Origin: Tilletia caries
Lineage: Eukaryota; Basidiomycota; Exobasidiomycetes; Tilletiales; Tilletiaceae
Direction: 5' to 3'
Assembly: GCA_032718865.1 (NCBI GenBank)
Contig: JALUTQ010000028.1
Location: 434,001-498,000, forward strand
DNA length: 64,000 nt
Position 1 is the first letter of the stretch. Every line of letters starts with the position of its first letter. The notes under the pieces were generated by a model that was given only the letters and a program-made list of their open reading frames with translations, was not told the DNA's origin and ran no database searches. Below, piece by piece: positions 33,406 through 44,294 of the stretch. A program made the position numbers and the translations under genes.

Positions 33406-35641
33406 ATGTCGTTGCAGTCGAGGTTCGGCTTCAACCCCTCTCAGGGTTCGCCTGGTATGGATGTCGTTCGTTCATACATGGAAGAAGGCAGTCAAGTCAG
33501 TCCGATGTATCAGCAGCAACACTCGTACCCATCCTCACCTTCGATTACGGTCCATGGTCCTCCTCAGCACCATCAATCCGTTCTGCACCATCATGGTCCT
33601 CAGCATGGCCAGTATCCTCAGCACCAGCCTTCGCACCAATATGGCCCGCTCCACCAGCATGGTCCGCAACTTGGCCATTACGGCTCGTTTCCGCCTCACA
33701 ATGGACAGATCGCCGCCGCCGTTGGGCAACAGGGCCTGCTGACGACGCCAGTCGTTCCACCTGCTTCGCCTGCACCTCCTGCGCCCGCCAAAGACCCTGC
33801 TGCCGCCGCAGCCGCCTCCGGCCGCAAGACGGGTCCGACGGACAAGACCGTTGCTAAGCGATACTTGAATGAGGTAGAGGTGAGTCAGCGTGTTCCTTGA
33901 ATGGGGGGTGATCAACGTACTCACTGATGTGGTTTTATGTCCTCTCTAGGTCGTCGCCCGGATCGATACCCAGATCCAAGCCTGGGTGAAGGCCAGCATG
34001 AAGTCCGTTTATGAAGAAATGCGCACGGTCTCCCAAGCTCGAGTCGATACCATGCTGCAGAAGTATTCTGTCGTTGTCGACAGCTTCCACGCGCAGGTCC
34101 TTCGCACCGATGGTAGCGACGAACTTCGACCTTCGGACGACGGGAACGTGTACCTTCGTGTCAACCACGACTCCCTGGAGAAGTACTTCGGTGCTTTGCA
34201 CAAGGTTGATTAGGCGGTCAATACCCGACTTGACCAGCTCGCCGATGCGATGGAGTCGATGAAGGTAGATATTGCCGATGTCGCCGCTCGTCCTGGCGCC
34301 GCTCCGGCTGTCGTCGCCGGTTCGTCGACTGGCGGACCCAAGAAAGTCAAGCTGGTGTTCAAGGAACACAATAAGGTCTTGGCCCAAGCCGGGTTCAAGC
34401 GCTTGCTCAATACCGCCGCCGGCCTTGCCGTTGGTCGAGGTGCGGCCGATACCTGTTCGAAGATCTACGAGCTGAAATATCCCGCGGACCCCTCCGAGAT
34501 TGCGTACCATCCTTCCACGTACCAGCCCCTGGCAGGCGAGCAGCCCGCTCCCGAATCGGTCGTCGCCGAAGATGGGCAGCTCCGTTATCGCGAGTTGCGC
34601 ATCCGGCCGGACCGAGCATGGAACGCGTCGCCCAACCTGGAAGGCATCTCTCCCATTCTTCAGGAGATGATCGATGACCACGAAGAGTTCGGCCTGCCCC
34701 CTGGCTTGACGCCGTCGGAGTTGATGAACGGTTGGCTGAAGCGTTCATGGACCCACATGAAGGACCGGTACAACCAGTTGCACAACGGAACCAGGGACGA
34801 GGTCAAGGCGCGCTGGGCCAAAATCAACCAGGATCAACGCCGTCGCAAGCGCGTGGCTGGCAAGGGTGCTCGACGGTTCCAGGTCGCTAAGAACATGGTC
34901 CTTGGCAACTCAGGCTCGCAGGCGTCTTCGGGTTCGCAGGACGCTTCGCAGACTGACGGCCACGATCTTCTTCAGGAAGCCTTGTACCGAGAAGAGCTTC
35001 AGAGTGCTGAAGAGAGCGAGGCGGAGACCGTTCCGGGAACTCCAACGAAGAAGATCACTCTTCTCTGCCGGATCCCCGACTTCCGGTCCGACCAGGCGAC
35101 TAACGCGCTCCGGTCGCTTGATGTCAACCTCCCTCCGACCAGGTACCGAGTCATCGACAGTGTCCAACGTCTACCGGATCGAGCAGTGCCTCCGGAGTGC
35201 CGCAAATGGATGATCCATGCCGACTTCGTCGATCGACACCCCAACTGTAACCCGCACCTGTTGCCCAATCTGGGGCCCTTCACCGGTGCGCACTCTGTCG
35301 CCTCCAGTGCCGACATGCTGGGTTCATTCCGCTCGTCATTCCGCTCGATCCTCGAACAGCAGTGCGGCTCGACCCTCGAACAAGAGCCGTTGATGTGGCC
35401 GTCGTCGTCGTCGACGACCGCCCTGGACCAGGCCTTGGACCGAGCGTTTGCTTCTGCGTCTACGTCCGCATCAGGAGCGTCCGGAGACGGAACGGCCAAC
35501 CCCACTCTTGGCGTCGAAAGGGAGGATCCGGCCACTGTCCAACCCTTGTTCAGCGTTCAAGACCTCCCGGCCATGCCCGCCACCCGTGCTGTCGATGGCG
35601 AGAACGATGCGAGTGTTAGGAGTGGGGAGCTGATGGAGTAG
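33406..35641 (+). pseudogene. Element C accessory gene C1, interrupted by one in-frame stop
   Basis: Exon 1 (33406-33880) starts MSLQSRFGF and has a Gln/His/Pro-rich region, then joins through an intron (GTGAGT to CTCTAG, about 33881-33949) at YLNEVE-VVARIDTQI. The frame then runs to GALHKVD, meets TAG at 34211-34213, and continues open without any shift as AVNTRLDQLADAMESMKVD to the stop near 35641. Without the TAG the protein would be about 720 residues. The part after it has a basic, helical domain (PKKVKLVFKEHNKVLAQAGFK, WLKRSWTHMKDRYNQL, RRRKRVAGKGARRFQ) and a Ser/Asp-rich C-terminus. The family is not recognised. A 33-nt in-frame segment from GTTGAT to CAG could in principle be spliced out, but it is far shorter than the other introns here. 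A single C-to-T change of a CAG codon would make this stop. Confidence 0.65.
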
Positions 35642-36327
35642 AGATGCGTCAGCACCTGCTATTGACCATGCCAGTTCGTCGGACGGAGCCGTAAGAACTC
35701 ACATCCTTGTATACATGCTTGTCGATTCGAATCTCAAATATGACCCATGCTCTGCTCTGCTGCTCTGCTCTGTTGTGTGCTCTAGCTGATGTTCTCGAGC
35801 GCGAAGAGGGTGAGGCTAGAAGGGCGAGGTCGTAGATGTCGAGGACAACGATGGGACGATGATCCGATCTGTAGTGGACGATTGACGAGGTTTGGGAAGG
35901 TTGTGGGTGGTCCAAGAGGTGGATGGGTGGGAGCCTTTGGTGAGGGCCGGCACGAACAGGCCGGACAGACGGTGCTCGTGCTTGCCGGGGGTGTGGTACG
36001 ACTTCATCGAATGCGTCGTGATAGTCGCTTCTTCACTAGTGCCCTTTGGACGACCGAGGGTTGCGCTCATGGAGGGATGTAAGCCTAAGCGCGAGGGCTG
36101 ACACGAGGTTGAGAACAGCTCTCATGTCGCAAGCGGGTCGGATGAGCTGGCGACAAGGCCGGGCAACGTGAACGCTGGCCGATGTGGCTGGAGAGGTGCA
36201 GGCTCGGGGTCGATGGAGACGGGAGATGGCTTGAGAGTTTGAGACAGCGGATTGTGGAAGGAGGGAGCAAGGAGGGAGCATGCGGATCTTGGGGAGACGG
36301 GTATAGGTTGATTGTGTTTTGTCGACG
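35642..36327. other. Convergent intergenic region in element C
   Basis: The 3' flanks of C1 and of the transposase gene. No gene supported. TGCTCTGC repeats occur near 35748-35778. Confidence 0.4.
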
Positions 36328-39211
36328 TTAGGGATGTAGCCTCGCCGCGAACCTAGCAGCATCGTTGCCAACGATGTGCTTTGCTGTCGCTCCCACATAG
36401 GTGTCCACGATGTTGGCTATCGGAACAACTCTGCGTTCCGGTGTATCTGTGCTGAAAAGAAAGTAACCGAGACGAGTCGCTCGCGGAGCCAGGGGGTGCT
36501 GTTCCGGCCAATCTACGAGGCGGTAGACGATGACCTCCGCGTAGGTCCTCTTTACCAACTGACCCAAGCGTGGGTTGGAGTGAGTGTGATCGAACACGGC
36601 GAGGAGTTCGCCAGGTCGATGTCCTTCGTTCGTGTTGACGATAACATTTGATGCCCCTTTCGCCACGTTTGCGCGAGATCGAGCCGGGGAGATCGTGCCA
36701 GAACGGAGAGTTATCGACGGGAAACTGGTCGCCATGTAGCTGATCCGAAGCGCCTCCCCGCCATTCGGCCCTTCTGGGCGTTGGTACCTGGAGTGTACCG
36801 GCGCATCTGGTACCGCCAGAGGATCTGCACTCCCTCTGGTGTCGTTGATCATCGTGACGATGCCCTGGAAGATTTCGGCCTCCAGAATGATAGGGTCGCC
36901 TTTGCCACAGACTGTCGCCACGTTCGAAGAGTACCCCAGATCATCGGTATCGCGTTGAAACGGGTCGTGGGATGAACTCTGGTCGAAAAGAAGTTTGCGG
37001 AAGGCATTCTCCTGGTCGGAATTGCCCAGTCCTCGGATTTGGCGTTGCACAGTCCGATATAGTGCGTGGTTGTCCTGCATTGTCGCTTCCAATTCTCCGC
37101 CATGGTGTTCGTTCGTGAGCGTCTGGAAAGAGAATGTCCATGTCAGTCGCATGGTACACCAGTCACAGCTAACACACAGCACTCACCTTCTTGAGGAAGC
37201 CGTTCAAGCGTTCCATCGAGTAAAACCAGAACTCCCGCGGTGGTCCGAATCGCCGGATATGGTCAGGAAGGTGGGTGAGGGCGTGGTGATTGGGCATCGG
37301 CCAACGGGGATCGATGTGGTCGGCTATGGAAGATATGTGATCTTTGATAACACGATCGAGCTCACTCAGTCGAGCCTCTGTGAACTCGGTCTGTTGCACG
37401 ATGTGTGTCATCAGGCTTAGGTCGGCCGCCATAGTGACGAGATGTCGGACTAGAACGGTGCAATGGAACATCGGCGTCGGCGCGCCTACGGAGAAACCGG
37501 CGGGGCGGAAGGACTTGTGTTGGATACTGAACACTTGAGACCCGTCGATCGCCAACTCTTCTGACCAGTGCGATGCCAAGACGAGGGGTAGCAGGAAGCG
37601 AGCGAATGTAGACCAAGCGTCCGATGTTGGTGACCCTCCGCTCTTGGTTCCGAAGTTGGGTCGGATCGCTGTCAGGTTTCGTGGGTACGAAGCTGAGGAA
37701 ATGACTTCGCCAATGATCGGGAACTGCGAGGGCAGAAGATGGCCGTCGACAAGGGTCGCGTGCCAGAACCTCTTACAGGCGCCGAGATGCAGAGCATGCA
37801 TAGCATCGACGGGAACGTCGGTGACCGACCGCCAATAGGGAAGATCGTAAAGTGCCGTCCATGTAGCAGCACTAGACCGCAGAGTATCCTCTCGCGCTCC
37901 GGCGTTAGCCTTGACGAGAAAAGCGGCTGTCCGATGTGAGTCAGGAATACGAAGAGCCGGGACCTCTTCACGTACTAGTTCGTCGACCCAGGACGCAGAG
38001 TCGGCAAGGCAGTGCCCACACCACCGCCCTGACTGCGAGTGGCTTGGGAAGCCAGCTAACTTCGCACGAGCTGGTGTGTCCCCCAGGGCCATGAGGAGCT
38101 TCGCGCGGAGGGTGCGAGTGAGTGGATAGCCAGGAGTGTGTATGTGCACTCCTTCGCTCAATTGCCGAAGCTCGTCGATGAGCGGCTTCAAAGCCGCGTT
38201 CAAGCCTGCTTCGCCTGTCTGTCGAGGACCGGGAAGCACGGCCGCTACGTGCATATATTCCGGTCGATTGCGCATCGAAGGAGGGAGATTCTCGATCCGC
38301 AGGGAGACGGCGCCGATTGTGTAGGAAGCCGTGTTGGAGAAGCTGTGTGGAGTGAACCAGTCAACACCCAGAGTGAGCCGAAGATGGAGGCGGTTGTGCA
38401 TGAAACCATCTGCATCCCATGCCGTTCCATCATATATGTCGGCTAAAGTTGATCGATGGGACCGATCTCGCCAGTGATTGACTAGGTCTTCGAATCCATT
38501 GTCCTCGAAACATTCTTGAAGGAATCTGATGACCGAGCCGTAATGGAAGTAGCTAATGGGCCTGTCGTTCCTGTCGGGATGAAAGAGTGACGTCCGGCAC
38601 AGGTTACAGATGGGCGGAGCGAGGCTGACGATCCAACATGCCTGGCAGGCGTCTTTTGGGCAGACGACGTACTTCACCATCGAGTTCTTGTGTCCGAGTT
38701 GCTTGCGGACGGTGGCGATATGTCGAGGAGAGGTTATGTTGTGGGCCGGCAGTTGAAGTTCCCGGACGAAGACCAGGATGACGTTGGCACACGCTCTGGA
38801 TAGTCCACGAGCGCATGACAGCCACAAAACGAGAATCATGAACAACCGCAACCATGGGACATCGTCGGACTCGGTCCGGACGCTGTGGTCCGGTTCGGGC
38901 GGGTCCACGTCCACGTCCATCCCAGCGTCCTCGTTGATACGAAAATCCGATGCTGAAGCCGACGGGGCGCCCCGAGAGGATGAGTCCTGTGTAGGGAAAG
39001 AGTCAATGATCAGAGACGAGGAGATCGACAGTGGATTAGATTTGAGAACCATGCTTACAGAGTCAGGCCGCGTCGAGTCTGATGAACGTGACGAAGGTCC
39101 AGGTGGCACCGGCGGGCTGAAGGAACGAGCTCGAGCGATCGCTGAGCTTGAAGCAGCTGGAAGAAGCGACGTCGAGCGATCTGGAGCCGAACCTCGGAGT
39201 TCCCGCTCCAT
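36328..39211 (-). CDS. Tnp2-type transposase of element C
   Basis: Minus strand, two main exons: from the ATG at 39211 to about 37190, then about 37123-36328, joined at NGFLKK-TLTNEH (GTGAGT to TTCCAG), roughly 930 residues. The frame is open up to 39397, so the start could be further out. After a Ser/Pro/Asp-rich N-terminus comes a cysteine cluster (VVCPKDACQACW, APPICNLC). Next is the Tnp2 core: WFTPHS, VLPGPRQTGEAGLNAALKPL, LLMALGDTPARAKLAGF, WCGHC (CxxC), VPVDAMHALHLG (conserved D-x-x-H-x-x-x-LG), and HALTHLPDHIRRFGPPREFW. The C-terminal exon (EHHGGELEATMQDNHALYRT onward) is the usual Tnp2 tail. No stop or frameshift is seen. It is clearly different in sequence from the transposase of element B, so B and C are separate families. 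Confidence 0.82.
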
Positions 39212-40223
39212 AACCCGACCGAGATGTTGACGGCGGTCCGATGTTGGAATCTGGCGACCCCCCGGGGCCGCATACAAGCACCGAGCGCAAACACAGAGAA
39301 CCAGTCTGCCTCGTGAACGCGATGACATCGAAGGAGATCCAGAAAATGCTGCGGAACATGAGAGGGGTTCCATGAGGTCAGCGAAACAGCACGTCAAACC
39401 ACATTCTGGCAGCGAAACTCACGTTCAGGCCCAATTCAACTGTGCCTGTGGCGCCGCGGAAGACTTGAAGCAGGGGCAGACCTCCTTATCTTGATAGTGC
39501 CTGCGTTGTCTCTCGAGCAACCGAAGTTCCAAACTTGAAGTCCCGAGTTTGTTGGTGGCTCGATGGTCGTCTGCGTGGTATTAGGTATACTGAGTGAGAA
39601 CTGCGACTGCGGGCTTCGGGACTGTGAGTCAGAGTGCAGAAGTCGTTCGAGACGATCCTCGCCGAGCTGAAGCGGCGCACCGTCCAAGTTCCGCAGCGGT
39701 GCGGCTGTTTGGAATGAGACGAGACAGAGTCGGTGTGAAAAAAGCCGAAAGAGTTGAAAGGAGGGGGTGTAGGAGAGAATCAGAAGAGGGCGTCAGCCGG
39801 AAAAGGATGCGAGTGGTGCAGTGGGAACGTGAGGTAGAGCGAAGAGATGGTGAAGAGACGGAGGCAGAAATGAAGAGGTGCGGACTGGAGTCAGTACGCA
39901 AGGCGAAGAGAAAACAGCTGAGCGCAGCAGAAAAGAATTGGGAGGTGATCCATCAGCTATGTACAATACCTGGCATCCTGGCCAGAGGTGTTTCGACGAC
40001 GCAGCAGGACGCGACAATTCTCGACCCGATTACCGACAACAGCATCAACAGCATCAATCTCATTCCGAATACCTCAGGCCTCAGTGTCGTCAAAGGTGGC
40101 AATACCTCACTCAATAGAGCCCCACGTCGACCTGCTCTCAACGTCCCCCCTCCAAGCCTTCCATCCGCGACAAGACGATGTTTTTAACGACCACCCTCGC
40201 ACCCTCGTTCACTGAAAAGCAAG
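39212..40223. other. Intergenic region between transposase and coiled-coil gene
   Basis: A divergent promoter region of about 1 kb. Short open frames on both strands are Arg/Ser-rich and look compositional. No gene supported. Confidence 0.4.
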
Positions 40224-41438
40224 ATGTCGGACCACAAAGGCAAGAACGAGCCCGCGGAAGACCAAGTCGGGATGCCCTCGCGCACAGAAGAACGACTGGT
40301 GGTCCACATCAGCCAGGCCCGCCGATTCGCCACCATCAAGAAACAATTGCACGAAGAGGTTCCGTACGCTTGTTCTGCGCCGTCCGAATACGGATCGAGC
40401 ATGGAGGAGGAAGACGAGCAGGACCGACTTCAACGGCAGAGCAAGGCCCCCGGTAGCCCGTTCTCCTTTGCCTCGGACTCGGAACTCGACCCTGCTGACC
40501 TCTCGCAAGATGTTCTACAGTGGAGAGGACTCATCAGCGATCGCAAGCTGTTCCATCAAACGCGGGAGTACGCTCGTCACTATTGCGCCAACAGCGACAC
40601 CGGAGAAGACATCTACACCACCACCCGGAAGCGAACCTTACTCCTGCTTCACCAATTCGCGCCCGATGCCCCAAGACAGCCGTTCATAGCGGCCTCGGAC
40701 GATCTATGCGCAAGGACGGTCCGAGAAAACTTCCACTCCAACGCATTGGAGATCAAGCTATGGAACGAACGCGTCCAGCGAGAACAGGATCAAGAAAGGA
40801 TGACGGAACTCACCGACGACGTCGCCAGAGCGAGAGAGCGCCTGCACATCTTCAAGAACGCGCGACGGACGACAGAAAGCGAGAAGGACGTGGAGATGAG
40901 GATGTTGCAGGAATCGATGGAGAAGAAGCAGCGGGAAACGATGAAGAGACACGAGGAGGACATCAAAACACTTACGGTTTCGTTCGGCAAAACGGAGAAG
41001 GCCAAGGACCTAAGGATCCAAAAGCTCGAGGAGGCCCTCAAGAATCAAGAACGAATGGAGGCACGCAGACTGGACAGCGAGTTCTTCGACATGCGAGCGG
41101 ACTTGGCCAAGCGGACGCGACAGAACATCAAGCTGACCGAGCAGATCAGAGACCTCCAGGAGGACTTAGACGATCTTCGGGAGGACATGGGCAGCGTCAA
41201 GAGCAAGCGGGATGCGCAGGAGAAGGAGCTGAAGGAACGGAAGCAGAAGTTCATTAACAACGCACAGAGAGTCATCAAATCACAACAGGATCACAACGAT
41301 GCCCTGGTCGCGGAACTGCTGAGGATCGCCGACGGCGACATCGACGCGACGGACTCTCAGGTGGTACGGCAGGAAAGGAGGAAGTGGAACCCATCTGGTC
41401 GCCTGTTCTCAGCCGAGCGATTTCTAGGAGAGTTCTGA
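40224..41438 (+). CDS. Element C accessory coiled-coil protein
   Basis: A single-exon gene of 404 residues. The ATG at 40224 is in good context (AAGATGTCG). Residues 1-110 are acidic and Ser-rich (SMEEEDEQDRLQRQ). Residues 95-165 are a mixed helical region (LQWRGLISDRKLFHQTREYA). From about residue 175 to 365 the chain is a long, highly charged coiled coil (RTTESEKDVEMRMLQESMEK, IQKLEEALKNQERMEARRLD, IRDLQEDLDDLREDMG). The tail is WNPSGRLFSAERFLGEF. No enzyme motif was seen and the family is not recognised. It lies inside element C with the other element genes; the coiled coil suggests a dimeric or scaffold partner, which is inference only. Confidence 0.7.
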   Translation: MSDHKGKNEPAEDQVGMPSRTEERLVVHISQARRFATIKKQLHEEVPYACSAPSEYGSSMEEEDEQDRLQRQSKAPGSPFSFASDSELDPADLSQDVLQWRGLISDRKLFHQTREYARHYCANSDTGEDIYTTTRKRTLLLLHQFAPDAPRQPFIAASDDLCARTVRENFHSNALEIKLWNERVQREQDQERMTELTDDVARARERLHIFKNARRTTESEKDVEMRMLQESMEKKQRETMKRHEEDIKTLTVSFGKTEKAKDLRIQKLEEALKNQERMEARRLDSEFFDMRADLAKRTRQNIKLTEQIRDLQEDLDDLREDMGSVKSKRDAQEKELKERKQKFINNAQRVIKSQQDHNDALVAELLRIADGDIDATDSQVVRQERRKWNPSGRLFSAERFLGEF

Positions 41439-41810
41439 CGGGTTGGAGATGTAGTTGTGATTCATTGCAATTCGATGAAGGTCCGGTCCTAGCACCCAAA
41501 CTATACGTCTGACCTCAAACTACGTGGGATCCATACCATTGATAGATATAGGTTAGTAATCGCGAACAGAAGACAAAGAACAAGGGAGAAGCACAATGAA
41601 GACCGAAAATAGGATAAGATTGAGGGATGCAACAATAGCACACACACGTCAAGGAGGGAGAGGAGTAGAGCCAGAGAAAAGGAAGGAGCCAGCGCCTAGC
41701 TTCTTCAGGGTTCAAGTCGACCGAAGGACGGAGGAGCTCCGGTCGGAGTGGATGGAAGCGGTGCGTGAGGAAGGGCCGGATGCTCCAGGTCAAACGAGGT
41801 AAGTATCCCT

Positions 41811-43149
41811 TCAGCTGAGAGACCTGCGGCCGTAGCTCCAGTCAAGTCTCGCCCTCTTCGTCGATGGACCCGGCGCGTTCTCTTGATCCACGTCGGAGTC
41901 GTCGAAGGTAATAGGCCGCTTTGAGCGGCCGGGTCGGTTCGACCAGCTCCCCTCCGCGGAAGACGTGTTGCCCGAGGACGAGGATTGGGATAGGACAAGG
42001 TGAGCAGGAGAAGGCTGAGAGTGTCCTTCCGCAACCAATGCAGAGCGCTTGGTTCCCTCTGCCACAGCAGCGCCGCAAGCCTGGTCGACGACGTGCTCTG
42101 AACGGTCCTGGGCCGGAGAGGAACGAGGTGGTGCTAATCCCTCTTGTCGGTCCTCGAAGTCAAGAGGGGGGTAACCCTCGTCGTGCTCGACGCGCTCGTC
42201 TTCCACGACGTTCTCGGTCAACACAGCACGGGCCTGTTTGATGACGAAATCTTGTTCGTCCCCGGCAAGAGCGGAGCGGGCCTCGTCGACGTCGGATTCG
42301 TCAACATCGAGAGCAAGCGCGAGAGTTGCTGGCGAGGCGAAAGGGGATGTAACCCCAAGACTTCCGAAGTCGAGCGAAGGCGGAGGAAGGGGGGAAATCG
42401 CTCGGTTGTCCTGCGAGTCGTCTTCTCCGAGCCCGTCGTCGCTGACAACGGGCGAAGGGGATCGGGTGCTGGAGCCGCGCGCAACTCCAGCAGCGGCGGC
42501 AGGGGAAAGCAGCGATGCCGGGCAGCTCCTCACGAGCCCCTCCACGAAAGGGGTAGGGCGAGTGTCCCAGCTGGTAGCATCGTTCGACTCTGCAATTCAA
42601 CAAAGGACGAGGTTGGGAGGGATCGTCAGTAAGAACCCGATCCTTAACGTCTCTGGAACCGAACCTACAGCAAGTCACTAACCCAAAGTTTCCGGTGCAG
42701 AGGTTCTCCCTCATGTCGACGTCGACGTCCGGGAGAATGAAGAGGCCTTGGGCGATGACGTCCTGGGGAAGCTGTATGACGTCGTGTCTCGACCACGACT
42801 GGTCGACGTGGTCGATCTGGTGATCCAGATGCAAGAAGAACTCCTCGTACCGGCGCCGAACGTTCATCTCCACGAGGGGGCACATCCAGAGAGGATGACC
42901 GTATACGTCCGCATTCATGGGCGCCCCATGATTGCGGTGGGGGTAGTTGGCAGGGGCATTGTAGCGGTCGAGGTAAACGGCGACGCGATCGGGTCGGTCG
43001 TCAACGGGGATGAAGGGAGCGGGAGACGACGTGGGCGAAGAAAGTTGTTGTTCAGCAGGAGGAAGGTAGGCCGGCTGAGCAGCCGCTTGTCGGTCAGTCC
43101 ACTGTTGAACGCGAGCTGCGGGGACAATGTCTGGTGTCAAAGGAAGCAT
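41811..43149 (-). CDS. Element C accessory protein, acidic tail, unknown function
   Basis: Minus strand, two exons: 43149 to about 42687 and about 42596-41811, joined in frame at GNF-ESNDATSW (GTTAGT to TTGCAG), about 415 residues. Residues 1-60 are Pro/Gln/Ala-rich. Residues 55-155 form the only ordered-looking part (DRVAVYLDRYNAPANYPHRN, HPLWMCPLVEMNVRRRYEEF, HLDHQIDHVDQSW). The second exon is Ser/Asp/Glu-rich and ends with a basic patch (GRSKRPITFDDSDVDQENAP, STKRARLDWSYGRRS), a possible nuclear localisation signal. The family is not recognised. It is convergent with the coiled-coil gene (373 bp between stops) and close to the right end of element C. Confidence 0.65.
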
Positions 43150-43551
43150 GCCGAGACGCGCAGATGCAAGCAGGAAGAGGAGATTAGAGAGCGAGGAGGG
43201 TCAGAAGAGAGGACAGGCGCAAGGTGGAAAGGGAGGGGGGAGGAAGAGAGAAGAGAGTCACGACTCACCCACTCAGCGCGTCGAGACGGCCTCGAAAACC
43301 GCCCTAGCGCTCAAACATGCCGTGCGACTGCGCGAGGTATTGAGAGGGGTGTTGCGCCAGTTGAATGCGCGCCGCGTTGCATGAAAGATGACCCTGCTTT
43401 CTTGATTGGAGGTAATGCGAGAGCTGGGATGATACTTGGGAAGATTGAGCGTATTGAGAGAGGTGATGTCCGGCCGACACCTCGGTGGTGCCATCGGGGG
43501 CAAGTTAGCAAGAAATAGATTGAAATTTACACAATACCTTCTCAACAGCTG

Positions 43552-43768
43552 CTGTCAATACCTTTGGGTATTGACAAAAGTCAATCCCGGCCAATCCCCC
43601 GACATATTCGCAATATTGGGAATAGGATTGCGACCCCCGTTTCTCCTGTGAGCGCAAAAAAGCTATCACAGGAGAAATGGCCCTCCCAATCTCTTTGTCA
43701 ATTTTCCGAATAGGTACAGCTATTGGGCAAGATTGGGATTTGTCAATACCTTAAGGGTATTGTCGTAC
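43552..43768. repeat. Fold-back (inverted-repeat) segment
   Basis: The left part TGTCAATACCTTTGGGTATTGACAAA is mirrored by GATTTGTCAATACCTTAAGGGTATTG on the right, with a further mirrored TTTCTCCTGTGA / TCACAGGAGAAA near the centre (43640-43680). It could be a small MITE or subterminal repeat of element C, whose terminal repeat also contains CAGGAGAAA. The flanks 43150-43551 and 43769-44170 hold no gene that I can support. Confidence 0.5.
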
Positions 43769-44170
43769 CTATTGCAGGTTCAGGGATTTTGGACCTATTT
43801 TTAGCGCATAAGACCACCAGACGAGTCTCACCTCACCCGTGTTTGGAGTATCTTCGACGCGACGACGCGTCAAGTCACGTGCTCAGTCCTGACCTTACAG
43901 ATGCTCGGGCCCAAACGCGGCAGGATCACCGCGGGCATAGGCCCATTGAATTACGCTTGCCTGATATACTCTCCTCGCGGAATGGCAGGGCGGGGGTTGG
44001 CGCACTCATCGTGTGGCCACGCTCCCAGCGTCAGCATCCTCCGCGAGCCGGGGCAGGTGTCCAGACGACCGCCACCCATCCAGATCGCCTCCAGAAAAGG
44101 GTAGCGGGTTGGGATTGAGACTCTGAAACTTTTTAGCGTCAAAAACCAGTTTCAATTTAAAGGGACTGGG

Positions 44171-44294
44171 ATTTTTACAACAGCTTGTCAGGCGTATCTC
44201 TCATTGACAAGGCTATTGGACCCCCCCCCCCCCCCCAATAGCATAGCTGTTGTATAGCTATTGCTCTAAACAATCCTAACCCCCTTTCTCCTGT
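44171..44294. repeat. Right terminal inverted repeat of element C
   Basis: The uninterrupted copy, with 16 consecutive C at 44221-44236. It mirrors the left end base for base over most of its length, with a few substitutions. Confidence 0.8.

Larger units (their letters stand above)
31324..44294. mobile_element. Element C: Tnp2-type CACTA-like transposon with three accessory genes
   Basis: The terminal inverted repeats are about 125 bp long. The left copy is 31324-31372 continued at 32164-32243 (split by a MITE) and the right copy is 44171-44294. They share ACAGGAGAAAGGGGG, GGATTGTTTAGAGCAA, a central run of 16 G (16 C on the right), and CCTTGTCA-TGAGAGATACG with GCCTGACAAGCTGTTG. Inside are accessory gene C1 (33406-35641, with one stop), the transposase (36328-39211, minus), a coiled-coil gene (40224-41438) and another accessory gene (41811-43149, minus). 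I could not find a convincing target-site duplication. The outermost base is therefore uncertain, and the insertion may be old or the flank rearranged. Confidence 0.75.

Noticed and set aside
34208..34240. A 33-nt intron that would remove the stop in accessory gene C1
   Set aside because: It is in phase and ends in CAG, but 33 nt is well below the other introns here (about 50-110 nt) and the removed codons read as normal helix sequence.
6819..44294. A single giant Starship-like element or a KDZ (Zisupton) transposon
   Set aside because: There are three separate sets of inverted ends, the transposases show Tnp2/Plavaka blocks, and I see no tyrosine recombinase or KDZ signature.
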